Below, piece by piece: positions 1 through 8,038 of a DNA stretch of 64,000 bases. The notes beneath the pieces were generated by a model. It did not search any database and had not been told where the DNA came from. It worked only from the letters and a program-made list of their open reading frames with translations. Numbering within the stretch: position 1 is the first letter of the stretch; the number at the start of each line of letters is the position of its first letter. A program made the translations under genes and the position numbers. Source of the stretch: Paeniglutamicibacter sulfureus (GTDB taxonomy: Bacteria; Actinomycetota; Actinomycetes; Actinomycetales; Micrococcaceae); the NCBI RefSeq assembly GCF_039535115.1, contig NZ_BAAAWO010000001.1, positions 4,092,001-4,156,000 on the forward strand, read 5' to 3'.

Positions 1-462
1 GGCATCTACCTGTGGATGCTCGAGGGGCCCATGGATGACTCCGAGGTCAAGGCAAAAATCATTGCCGGCGTCGTGGCCACGATGTTTTCGTGGGTGGCCA
101 ACCGCTTCTGGACCTTCCGCCATCGCCGGCAGGCCAACGTGGTGCGCGAGCTCGTAATGTTCCTCATCATGAACGCCATCGGGCTGGGAATCGCCGCAGC
201 ATGTGTGTTCATCACCAAGTACTGGATCGGCCTGACCGACACCACCAGCCTGTTTATTGCGGGTTCCGTGGTCGGCCTGGTGCTGGGCACGATCTTCCGG
301 TTCTTCGCCTACCGTTTCTGGGTCTTTGGCGAGGAAATGGATGCCGAAGAGGAATTCGCCCACGACCGCGAGCTGCTGCACGTCGGCCTCGAGCCGGCTG
401 ATGCGGAGCGTGGCGCTTCCGCGCCGCCCCGGGCCCCGGGAACGCCTGACGGCGTCGTCTAG
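1..462 (+). CDS. GtrA family membrane protein, 5'-truncated by window edge
   Basis: The reading frame is open from base 1 (codons for G-I-Y-L-W precede the first Met at 16), so the gene begins outside the window. The visible 153 residues hold at least three hydrophobic segments. They include the motif NRFWTFRHRR and, near the end, FRFFAYRFWVFG, the paired aromatic/Arg patterns typical of GtrA proteins. The C-terminus is an acidic, then Ala/Pro-rich, cytoplasmic tail. GtrA proteins are small polytopic proteins thought to move lipid-linked sugars across the membrane or assist cell-wall glycosylation; the substrate here is unknown. A terminator hairpin follows directly. Confidence 0.8.
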   Translation, partial: GIYLWMLEGPMDDSEVKAKIIAGVVATMFSWVANRFWTFRHRRQANVVRELVMFLIMNAIGLGIAAACVFITKYWIGLTDTTSLFIAGSVVGLVLGTIFRFFAYRFWVFGEEMDAEEEFAHDRELLHVGLEPADAERGASAPPRAPGTPDGVV

Positions 463-494
463 TGCCGGTGGGCCCGGCACGTTGATACCTACAG

Positions 495-566
495 CCCCGG
501 GATGTTCCCCCTCTTGCTTCTCCACCACCGGTGGAGGGAAAAGCCAGGGAGCATCCCGGGGTTTTT
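495..566 (+). terminator. Rho-independent terminator after the GtrA gene
   Basis: Arms CCCCGGGATGTTCCC (495-509) and GGGAGCATCCCGGGG (547-561) pair with a single G-U wobble and enclose a second small hairpin. They are followed at once by five T residues (562-566). The orientation fits termination of the + strand GtrA gene. It also lies between convergent genes and may act weakly on the minus side. Confidence 0.75.
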
Positions 567-601
567 CATGCCCGCCGGAGGCCGGGCCCTTGGCTTGCGG
601 C

Positions 602-1336
602 CTATGATTCCCGATCCAGGCGCGTCACCACGCGTTCGCCGCCGAGCAGCGAGTCGCTGATCTTTACGCCGTCTTCCACCAGAACCACAGGGTTCCCCGC
701 GCTCCACAGCGACACCAGGACCGGAAGGAGCCGTTCCAGCGGCCACGCGGTGCTCAGCAGGGTGGTGCCGCTTGCCCCGGTTTCGGGCAGCTCGGCGAAC
801 AGCTGGGTGTAGGCCATCGAGCCGGCGGGCCCCTGCAATGCCGTGGCGGACGTATCGATGGGGGAGGGGTTGAACGAATCCGCGTAGGCGCGGACCTCTG
901 AGGCGTAATCGGTGGCACCAACCGGCAGCGGGCCGTCGAAGGCCATGGCCAGGGCCGGCAGGGGAACGGCGATGACCTCGACGCTGCCGTTGACTGCTAG
1001 GGTTTCCGTGTCGGCGGTAATAAATATGTCGACATCTCCGGGATCCGTTCCGGGGGCCACGCAGCGCACTTCGGCGCCCAGGTGCCAGCACGCCAAGGCC
1101 AGCGCCGCGGACTTCCAATGGCCGGGCATGTCGGTGGCAACAATGCTCCCCGGGGCTAAATCGAATTCTTCGTGCAATAGGTTCGCGCTCTTGGCGACCC
1201 AGTTGTCAAAAACGCGTCCACTGAGTTCCACGCGTTCCCCGCCCTGGGAGTACCAGGTCAGGTACGGGTGGGTGGAATGGCGCATTGGAGCGAGCAGTGA
1301 TTCGACGGGAGATAACGAGTTGGTATCAATGGTCAT
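602..1336 (-). CDS. TIGR03089 family protein (AMP-binding-like, function unknown)
   Basis: A 244-residue protein whose opening resembles actinobacterial TIGR03089 proteins, the family of M. tuberculosis Rv3268. These look like the N-terminal part of adenylate-forming enzymes, with an AMP-binding-like segment (PGSIVATDMPGHWKSAAL near residue 70), but are far too short to carry the complete ligase fold. The start at 1336 is preceded by a purine-rich AAGGAGC element 6-8 nt upstream. It is divergent from whiB and shares a 288-bp intergenic region. The neighbourhood TIGR03089-whiB-glycosyltransferase is conserved in actinobacteria and suggests an envelope-linked role, which is inference. No catalytic activity can be assigned. 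Confidence 0.8.
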   Translation of the reverse strand: MTIDTNSLSPVESLLAPMRHSTHPYLTWYSQGGERVELSGRVFDNWVAKSANLLHEEFDLAPGSIVATDMPGHWKSAALALACWHLGAEVRCVAPGTDPGDVDIFITADTETLAVNGSVEVIAVPLPALAMAFDGPLPVGATDYASEVRAYADSFNPSPIDTSATALQGPAGSMAYTQLFAELPETGASGTTLLSTAWPLERLLPVLVSLWSAGNPVVLVEDGVKISDSLLGGERVVTRLDRES

Positions 1337-1470
1337 GGGAAGCTCCTTGTCAAGCCTGTGAATTCCCCGGGAATCCGGGGTTGGGCAAAATCGTGTGTGA
1401 TCACGGCGAAATCTCGGGCGTGGCGTGACTCCAAATCTACGACATGTGTGGCTAAAATCGACGGCCGCAC

Positions 1471-1500
1471 TTGACGCAACGGGAGTTACACCAGTGTAAT
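1471..1500 (+). promoter_or_regulatory. Putative whiB promoter with palindrome over the -10
   Basis: A -35-like TTGACG (1471-1476) and -10-like TGTAAT (1495-1500) are separated by 18 bp, pointing to whiB and predicting a start near 1507. A perfect palindrome with arms TTACAC and GTGTAA (1486-1499, CA spacer) covers the spacer and the -10, a classic repressor position. The binding protein is unknown. Confidence 0.5.
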
Positions 1501-1511
1501 TAGATAGTGCA

Positions 1512-1563
1512 CCGTCAGGGAGAGAGAAATTGTCTCGCGACGGCTTTTTCTTGGAAGGCCGTC
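1512..1563 (+). promoter_or_regulatory. Attenuator-like leader of whiB with competing hairpins
   Basis: In the leader between the predicted start and the whiB ATG, CCGTC (1512-1516) pairs with GACGG (1539-1543). An inner GAGA/TCTC stem lies inside it and TTTTT (1545-1549) follows, forming a terminator-like hairpin. GACGGC (1539-1544) can instead pair with GCCGTC (1558-1563), which would break the terminator. The hairpin is modest (5 plus 4 bp with an internal loop), so function is inferred only from the arrangement. Confidence 0.35.
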
Positions 1564-1624
1564 GACGTCGCTCTTATGGGTCATATTAGGTATCAAGTTC
1601 GTAACGGCGGAAGGTTAGTAAACC

Positions 1625-2155
1625 ATGGGAAACGTGGATCGAAGCTTCAACGAGGCCGCAGCGACGGCGCCTACGCCACCTTATAGCGGGGGCCGAAGCG
1701 TTCCGGCGGACTGGTTTGTCGATCCGGCCGAGACAAGCCGGGCACAGGAATCCGACGGTTCGCAGGGCTTGACTCCCGCAGAGGAGACTGCCGCATTCCT
1801 GTTGGCGCACGACGCAGCCAGCGATCTGGTCGCTGACCCGACTCCCTCGTGGGCACCGAGCTTCGATGCCATGCCCGACGGCAAGAGCCCGGCCCAGGCC
1901 ATCTGGATCGGCTTGGGTGCCGAGGACGAAGAAGGCGAACTGGGCTGGCAGTCCGAGGCACTGTGTGCACAGACCGACCCCGAGGCATTCTTCCCCGAAA
2001 AGGGAGGATCGACCAGGGATGCCAAGCGTGTCTGCGGCGCCTGCAATGTGCGCTCCGAATGCCTTGAATATGCACTGACCAACGACGAACGGTTCGGAAT
2101 TTGGGGCGGACTGTCCGAGCGTGAACGTCGTCGCTTGCGGAAACGAGCAGTCTAA
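1625..2155 (+). CDS. whiB: WhiB family iron-sulfur transcriptional regulator (WhiB/WhmD type)
   Basis: A Wbl-family protein that binds a [4Fe-4S] cluster and partners the primary sigma factor to control development or cell division genes; the WhiB2/WhmD type is linked to septation. Cluster ligands C114, C137, C140 and C146 are present (C-X22-C-X2-C-X5-C), followed by the GIWGG turn (residues 158-162) and a basic C-terminal tail RERRRLRKRA. The C-terminal 80 residues are very close to Streptomyces WhiB. Family members are often about 85-90 residues, whereas this frame is 176. A roughly 100-residue acidic, Pro/Ala-rich N-terminal extension precedes the conserved core. I chose ATG 1625 because a GGAAGG element lies upstream and the frame is open throughout. 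A later start near 1869 is possible. The downstream glycosyltransferase begins about 30 bp after the stop. Confidence 0.9.
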   Translation: MGNVDRSFNEAAATAPTPPYSGGRSVPADWFVDPAETSRAQESDGSQGLTPAEETAAFLLAHDAASDLVADPTPSWAPSFDAMPDGKSPAQAIWIGLGAEDEEGELGWQSEALCAQTDPEAFFPEKGGSTRDAKRVCGACNVRSECLEYALTNDERFGIWGGLSERERRRLRKRAV

Positions 2156-2184
2156 TTCTCCCTACGATCCACGTCACCGCCATT

Positions 2185-5100
2185 GTGGCTGCCCACAATG
2201 GCGCAGCTTTTCTCCCCCGGACCCTGGCCGCCCTGCGCGATCAAACACGACTGATTGACCGCTTCGTCGGCGTCGACGCGTCGTCCACCGACGGTTCCGC
2301 CGACCTCCTGCGCCGGCAACTGCCCTCCGACGCCACCTTGCTTCAGGTCCCGGAGCACAGCTTCGGGCACTCGGTGATGGAAGCCGTGCAATCCCTCGGT
2401 GAGCCGCGCAAGGGGCGCACCGAATGGCTCTGGCTGATCCACGACGACTCGGTGCCCGAACTCAATGCCCTGGAAAAGCTCCTCACCGTGGTCGAGGCCA
2501 CCGAGTCGGTCACCATCGCCGGGTGCAAGCAGCTTGATCTTGACTCCCCTCGCCGCCTGTTGGATGTGGGCCTGGGCATGAACAAGCATGCCGAGCGGCT
2601 GACGCTCATCGAGATCGACGAGGTTGACCAGGGCCAGTACGACGCCCGCACCGACTCCTTTGCCGTGACCAGTGCCGGAATGCTCATCCGCCGTGACGTC
2701 TTCGAGGCCCTGGGCGGTTTCGACCCGGCGCTGCCGGGACTGGGCGACGACATGGACCTGTGCTGGCGCAACCGCCTCATGGGCAACCGCGTGGTCATCG
2801 TGCCCGCAGCCAAGATCCACCACAAGGCAGCCGTGGTCCGCGCCCTGGCAGGACCGGCCGAAACCCGCCGCGCCGAGGTGTTCATGCGGCTCAAGCACGC
2901 CCCGGCCTGGGCCATCCCCTTCCTGGTCATCGGAGCGGTGCTGGGCGGGATCTACCGCTTCCTGCTCTCGCTGCTGGCCAAGGACCCGGGGTACGCCTTC
3001 GGCCAGTTGGGTGCCACCTTCAGGGCCGTCGGAACGCCGGTCAAGCTCTCCAGGTCCCGCTCCTCGGCCGCCGCCACCCGGCGTGTCCCACGCAAGTCCA
3101 TCGCCCGGCTGCTCACCGATCAGGACCTGGTGCGCGAACACCGCAAGCACATGCTCGACTCCCTCGATGGCGAAAGCGTCTACGGGGACGGGACCGGCGC
3201 CACCGCCGCCCAGGTCCCCAGCGGGGACGCCCGCAACGACTTTGCGGCGCTGGCCGCACCCAACCGCACCTCTTCCTTCGTCAGTGCCATCATCGCCGTG
3301 ATCGTCACCCTGGCCACCTCGCTGGTGGGTTTGCGCGCCCTGATCGGCGCCGAAGCAGTGGCCGGCGGGGCAATGCTCCCGCTCTCCACCAAGGCCTCCG
3401 AGATCTTCGCCAACGCCACCTCCTGGTGGGCCGACCTCGGGGCCGGCAGCCCCGCCGGCGGGGACCCCATCGACTACGTGTACTGGCTGGCCGCCCTGGC
3501 CGGCGGCGGAAACGCCAACGCCGCGGCCGTGGTGCTGACCCTGCTCGCCATGCCGCTGGCGGCGCTGGCCGCCTGGCTGGGCCTGGCCGCGGTCACCCGT
3601 TCCCGGGCCGCGCGCATGGTCGGCGCCCTGCTCTGGGGCCTGGCCCCGGCGATGCAGGTTTCGCTGGCTTCCGGCCGCGCCGGCAGCGTGCTGGTCCACG
3701 TCCTGGCACCGCTGTTCCTGCTGGCGCTGCTGCGCTCGGTCGGAGCCGCCATTGACTTCCGCACTGGCCGCGGAAACCGTCCGCTGCCCGCCTCGCGCCC
3801 GGGCACCGGAATGGTTCCCTCCTGGACCGCCGCCGCGGCGGCCGCCCTGCTGCTGGTGGGCATCGCCGCAGGTTCCCCCGCCGTGGGTCTTGCCCTGGTC
3901 GTGCTCATCGTCCTCGCCGCCATCGGGCTCCGCTCCCGTGCCCGGACCCTGTGGTGGGTGCCGCTTCCGGCACTGGTCTTCCACCTGCCGCTGGTCATCG
4001 CCGCGCTGGGCAACCCGCGCGTGCTGCTCACCGATCCCGGACTGCCCCTGCCCTTCGCCCCGGCACCGCTGTGGGCCCAGGGCCTGGGTTTCCCCACGGC
4101 CTTTGACCCGCTGGGAACCCCTGCCGGATTCGGCTTCCTGCCCGCCGGGCCCTGGGCACTGGTGCTGGCGCTGCTGGTCGGCGCCCCACTGCTCGCCTTC
4201 GCGCTCACCGGGCTCTTCGCCGGGGGCCGCAACAACTCCGCCTCGCTGGCCCGTAGCCTGTGGCTCGGCGGCGTGCTGATGCTTGCCGCCGGGTACGGCG
4301 CCTCGCTGGTGCCCGCCGCCGTGGCCGGGAACACCTTCGTCGCCGCCTTCAACGGGCCCTTTGTCTCCTTCTTCGCCCTGGCGCTGGTCTTTGCCGCGGG
4401 ACTGGGGATCTCCGAGCTCCGGGCCGAGCGCCGCCAGGACGCACCGCCGGCCACCGGTGCGCGCACCGCTGCCACCGGCACCCTCGCCTGGGCCTCGGCC
4501 CTGCTGGGAATCTCCGTGCTGGTCGCCGGCGGGAACTGGATCGTGGCACAGCTCCCGGCCCCTGCCGGTGTTGCCACGGGAACCGACCTGGGCACCACCA
4601 GCGCCCTGCAGGCGGTATCCGCCCGCACCCTTCCCGCCACCGCCGCCGACCGCGGACTGGGACCCTATGAGGACCGCACGCTGGTCCTCGCACAGAACGG
4701 CGGCGGGGCGGTCAGCGCAGCACTGATGAACGGGGCAGGCACCACTGCCGATGCCCTGTCCCAGCCCGCAGCCGCAAACCGCCTCATCGGCAACGTGCCG
4801 GCCCCCGCCCTGCGTGAATCGGACGACGCCGACCGGTTCATCGAACAAACGGTTGCCACGCTCGTCTCCGACTCCGCCCTGGACCCGCGCGCGGAACTGG
4901 CGTCCCTCGGCGCCGGGTTCGTCGTGCTGCAGGATTCCCGGGCCACGACCTCGGCGCTGGTGGCACGCCTCGACGCGGTGCCCGGCCTGGTCCCGGTGGG
5001 ACAGACCGAAGCCGGATGGCTGTGGCGCGTGGAACCGCTTGAGCGGATCCCCGGCGTGGACAACGCCACCGACTCCACCGCCCGCGTGCGCATCGTGGCG

Positions 5101-5568
5101 GGGGACAAGACCGTGGCACTGCTGCCCTCGCACCGCGGGGAGGTCACCGCTGCAACTGTCGAACCCGGCGAGGCCGGCCGGGTGCTGGCGATGGCCGAAC
5201 GCGCCGACGCGGGCTGGAGCGCAACCCTGGACGGGGTAGAGCTCAAGCGCCTCGCCGTGGGCGCCGAGGCCGGCGGCGCAGCGGACGCCACCGGGACGGG
5301 CGTGGAAAACGCGCAATGGGCGCAGGGCTTTGAGCTCGGTGCCGCCGGCGGCACCCTGGAAGTGCACTACCTGAGCCCGTACAAGCTCCCGGTGGCCATG
5401 GCCCAGCTGGTGGTGCTGCTGCTGACCCTGCTGTTGGTCATCCCCATCCCGCGCAGCCGCCGTTTTGCCGCGCGCCGCCTGGATGAATACCGCACCCGCG
5501 GCAACGCGGAAAGCATCGACGAGCTCGACCGCGGGCACCATGGGGCCCACGCCAAGGAGACGAAGTGA
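2185..5568 (+). CDS. Large family 2 glycosyltransferase with polytopic membrane domain
   Basis: About 1,127 residues. Residues 1-230 are a GT-A fold family 2 glycosyltransferase: VGVDASSTDGS (28-38), the HDDS acidic metal/nucleotide-sugar motif (86-89), and GLGDDMDLCWR near 190 for acceptor binding. From about residue 245 there are a dozen or more hydrophobic segments, then a large C-terminal, probably extracytoplasmic, domain and a final membrane segment before a basic tail. The enzyme probably transfers a sugar from a nucleotide or lipid donor during cell-wall or glycolipid assembly; the sugar is unknown. The gene sits immediately after whiB and overlaps the DUF5719 gene by GTGA. Codons just upstream of GTG 2185 (encoding I-H-V-T-A-I) would complete the first beta strand of the fold, so the true start may be an unusual codon slightly upstream. 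Confidence 0.85.
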   Translation: MAAHNGAAFLPRTLAALRDQTRLIDRFVGVDASSTDGSADLLRRQLPSDATLLQVPEHSFGHSVMEAVQSLGEPRKGRTEWLWLIHDDSVPELNALEKLLTVVEATESVTIAGCKQLDLDSPRRLLDVGLGMNKHAERLTLIEIDEVDQGQYDARTDSFAVTSAGMLIRRDVFEALGGFDPALPGLGDDMDLCWRNRLMGNRVVIVPAAKIHHKAAVVRALAGPAETRRAEVFMRLKHAPAWAIPFLVIGAVLGGIYRFLLSLLAKDPGYAFGQLGATFRAVGTPVKLSRSRSSAAATRRVPRKSIARLLTDQDLVREHRKHMLDSLDGESVYGDGTGATAAQVPSGDARNDFAALAAPNRTSSFVSAIIAVIVTLATSLVGLRALIGAEAVAGGAMLPLSTKASEIFANATSWWADLGAGSPAGGDPIDYVYWLAALAGGGNANAAAVVLTLLAMPLAALAAWLGLAAVTRSRAARMVGALLWGLAPAMQVSLASGRAGSVLVHVLAPLFLLALLRSVGAAIDFRTGRGNRPLPASRPGTGMVPSWTAAAAAALLLVGIAAGSPAVGLALVVLIVLAAIGLRSRARTLWWVPLPALVFHLPLVIAALGNPRVLLTDPGLPLPFAPAPLWAQGLGFPTAFDPLGTPAGFGFLPAGPWALVLALLVGAPLLAFALTGLFAGGRNNSASLARSLWLGGVLMLAAGYGASLVPAAVAGNTFVAAFNGPFVSFFALALVFAAGLGISELRAERRQDAPPATGARTAATGTLAWASALLGISVLVAGGNWIVAQLPAPAGVATGTDLGTTSALQAVSARTLPATAADRGLGPYEDRTLVLAQNGGGAVSAALMNGAGTTADALSQPAAANRLIGNVPAPALRESDDADRFIEQTVATLVSDSALDPRAELASLGAGFVVLQDSRATTSALVARLDAVPGLVPVGQTEAGWLWRVEPLERIPGVDNATDSTARVRIVAGDKTVALLPSHRGEVTAATVEPGEAGRVLAMAERADAGWSATLDGVELKRLAVGAEAGGAADATGTGVENAQWAQGFELGAAGGTLEVHYLSPYKLPVAMAQLVVLLLTLLLVIPIPRSRRFAARRLDEYRTRGNAESIDELDRGHHGAHAKETK

Positions 5569-7430
5569 AAAACGATTCCCGCAAGGCACGACGCGAAGCC
5601 GATCGCGTAGCCCAGGCCGCCCGCGAAGCCGCGGGACTGGCTCCGGGCGCCGCACTGCCCGCGGAACGGGACCAGGTGCCCGCCCCCGTGGCCGCAGCGC
5701 CACCGGCCCCGGAATCCGCCGACGCGGCAACGCCCCAATCGGCGACAGCACCCGCGGCCACCGTTCAGCCCGCCAAGGACGCCGACGCGGGGACGGACCC
5801 GAAGACCGAGGCTGCCTCCCCGGCGCCCGCCCCGGAGCGCGTCCACCGCGCCAAGACCCGCGGCAGGGCCTTGGGCCTGGTGGGCTCGCTGGGGGTGCTC
5901 TGCCTGGGCGCCGCGGCCATTGCCGCCGGATCGGTGTTTCCTCCCGCCACCGCCGCCACCGGCACCCCGGTCGCCCTGACCTCGCTGCCGGCGGGAGACG
6001 CGCTGGCCAGCTGCCCGGCGACGATGAAGCTGTTCACGGGCGCCGGTTCCGGCGTCGACCCGGAATTCGCCCCCGCATCCAAGGACGCCAGGACGGGTGT
6101 GCGCGCCGCGGTGCTCTCGGATTCCGCCGGCCGCATCCCGGGCACCGAAATGCTCAGAAACGATGCGGGCGTCGAGGCAACCATCGCCCCGCGGCTGTCG
6201 GCAGCCGAGGCAGCGAAGGCCACCGGCGCCGGCGCCGACGGCACCTCCGAGCGCAAGGGCGCACCGGGCGCGGTGAGCAACTACGCCGAGTCCCTCACGG
6301 TGCACGCCCAGCCGCTGGGCGGGGTGCAGTCCCTGGTCTCCGCCGTGCGTTCCTACTCCGCCGCCGACGGGGACCTTGCAGGGCTCGCCGCCGCGGGCTG
6401 CACGGCCCCGTCGGCCGAATCATGGCTCACCGGCGCGGTGACCACCCCCGGATCCACCGCGGTGCTGAACCTGGTCAACCCCTCGGCCTCCGTCGCCCAG
6501 GTGCGCGTTGACCTGCGCGGTGCCGACGGCATGGTCTCCGCACCCAGCCTCGGCGCGCTGGCGGTGGCACCGGGCGAGTCCAAGTCGATCATCCTCGCCG
6601 GGTACGCGCCGAACGAGAAGGCCCTCTCGGCCAAGGTCACTTCCTCCGGCGGCCGCATCAACGCCACCATCCAGCAAAGCACGTTGCGCGGGCTGGTCCC
6701 GGGCGGCGTCGACTATCTGGGTGGCTCGGCAACGGCCAACAACACCCAGGTGATCCCCGGGGTGGCGATCCTGGACCCGAAGCTTTCCGGCGAGCTGGCC
6801 AAGCCTGCGGCCAACTCCGACGCCGCCGCCGAACTGGTGCTTGCAGCGACCTCCGCCGAGGGCGCCACCGTCAAGGTGCGGGCCCTTGGCCGCAACGGCG
6901 AGGTCCCGATTCCCGGCGGCGGGGAAGTGGTGGTGGCCTCCAACGCCACCGCACGCATGCCGCTGGGCGGGCTTCCCGCCGGGCAGTACACCATCGTGGT
7001 CGAGGGCGACTCTGCGGTGAGCGCGAGCGTGAAAATGGTGCGAGGCACCAAGGCAAACGAACCCATCGACCTGGCCTGGGCCGGTGCCGCCAACCGGCTG
7101 GGCAGCGAAAACCTGATGGTGCTTCCGCCAGTGGGCAGGTCCACGCTGGTGCTCAACGCCCCCGAGGACACCGCCACCGTCTCGGTGCGCGCGCTGGGTG
7201 CCGACGGCAAGCTCTCGGCAACGCGGAACATCGAGCTGTCCGGCGGCAAGACCGTCGCGCTGGCCGCCAGCGACTTCGGGGCCGGCACCACGGCCCTGGT
7301 GCTCTCGGCCACCGGCGCCCCCGGCTACGCCTCCGCGGTGGTCCAGGACGGGGCCTTCGGCATTGCCGCGGTGCCGGTCAGCGACGCAGCACTGGGAAGC
7401 AAGGGCGTCCAGGTCCTGCTGCGCGACTAA
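5565..7430 (+). CDS. DUF5719 family membrane-anchored secreted protein
   Basis: A 621-residue protein starting at GTG 5565, overlapping the glycosyltransferase stop by GTGA and therefore translationally coupled. Residues 1-100 are a charged, Ala/Pro-rich cytoplasmic segment. Residues 102-122 form a single membrane anchor (LGLVGSLGVLCLGAAAIAAG). The remaining 500 residues are extracytoplasmic, rich in Ala/Val/Gly, and look like repeated beta-sandwich modules. This architecture and its position after the large glycosyltransferase match actinobacterial DUF5719. The family has no established biochemical role; the linkage suggests it is an extracytoplasmic partner of the glycosyltransferase, which is inference. 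The stop overlaps the stop of the convergent downstream gene. Confidence 0.8.
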   Translation: MKNDSRKARREADRVAQAAREAAGLAPGAALPAERDQVPAPVAAAPPAPESADAATPQSATAPAATVQPAKDADAGTDPKTEAASPAPAPERVHRAKTRGRALGLVGSLGVLCLGAAAIAAGSVFPPATAATGTPVALTSLPAGDALASCPATMKLFTGAGSGVDPEFAPASKDARTGVRAAVLSDSAGRIPGTEMLRNDAGVEATIAPRLSAAEAAKATGAGADGTSERKGAPGAVSNYAESLTVHAQPLGGVQSLVSAVRSYSAADGDLAGLAAAGCTAPSAESWLTGAVTTPGSTAVLNLVNPSASVAQVRVDLRGADGMVSAPSLGALAVAPGESKSIILAGYAPNEKALSAKVTSSGGRINATIQQSTLRGLVPGGVDYLGGSATANNTQVIPGVAILDPKLSGELAKPAANSDAAAELVLAATSAEGATVKVRALGRNGEVPIPGGGEVVVASNATARMPLGGLPAGQYTIVVEGDSAVSASVKMVRGTKANEPIDLAWAGAANRLGSENLMVLPPVGRSTLVLNAPEDTATVSVRALGADGKLSATRNIELSGGKTVALAASDFGAGTTALVLSATGAPGYASAVVQDGAFGIAAVPVSDAALGSKGVQVLLRD

Positions 7431-7942
7431 TCGTCCGGGCCGGCATCCCAGGACCCGTACCCGGGGTCAATGGCCTGCGGGTCCATGGCCCACAGGTCGG
7501 CCAGCTGTTCCACGATCGCCATGTGCACCATCTCCGGAAGCAGCTCGGCGCCGTGGCCGCATGCCTCCTCGATGGGGCGGCGGTAGAGCGTGACGCGTTC
7601 GGGGCGGCCGGGCCGCGCCGAACGGCTCGTGGCCCACGGCACCCGGGTCCCGGCAGCCCGCGCACGCTCCAGCACCTTGGCGGCGGGGACCATCATGATG
7701 CGGAAGTCGATGGCCGTCACCCGCTCGCCCCAGCGGTCGGCCAGACGCTCGGCCGATTCAACCAGCAGGTCCTCGAAGCGCTCGGCCCGGGTGCGCGACC
7801 CGGGCAGCGGTGCCAGGAGCAGTGGCCCGCGCCGGCCGCGTCCGTGCCGGTTGCGCTTGCGGTCGGCGTATCTCCGGGTACTCCCGCTGTGCAGCGAGGA
7901 CGGATCGCGCCCGTCCAAATCGATCGACAGTTTTCCGGACAT
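7427..7942 (-). CDS. Metallopeptidase-like family protein (Rv3259-like) lacking HExxH
   Basis: A 171-residue protein from ATG 7942 (M-S-G-K-L); an upstream in-frame ATG at 7990 would add 16 residues lying in the divergent promoter region and is less likely. It resembles the zincin-like family that includes M. tuberculosis Rv3259. A basic N-terminus (RKRNRHGRGRRGPLLLAP) is followed by the conserved RAERFEDLLVESAERL helix, a beta segment with VTLYRRPIE, and a C-terminal VEQLADLWAMDP. The expected HExxH zinc motif is not present: the corresponding region reads EMVHMAIVEQL. The protein is therefore probably a non-catalytic member. Its stop overlaps that of the DUF5719 gene, and it is divergent from the DUF3499 gene about 100 bp away. 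Confidence 0.75.
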   Translation of the reverse strand: MSGKLSIDLDGRDPSSLHSGSTRRYADRKRNRHGRGRRGPLLLAPLPGSRTRAERFEDLLVESAERLADRWGERVTAIDFRIMMVPAAKVLERARAAGTRVPWATSRSARPGRPERVTLYRRPIEEACGHGAELLPEMVHMAIVEQLADLWAMDPQAIDPGYGSWDAGPDD

Positions 7943-8038
7943 GACACCTAGCCTATGCCACCTCGGCCCCGCGGGAACCGCCTGCCGCACGGCGATGCGC
8001 CGACGCCGTGCCGCCGCGCTGCGGTAGTCTGTGTAACC

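Noticed and set aside
2152..5751. 1,199-codon open frame on the minus strand
   Set aside because: It is antisense to the large glycosyltransferase, Gly/Gln/His-rich without domains, and arises from GC-rich codon bias.
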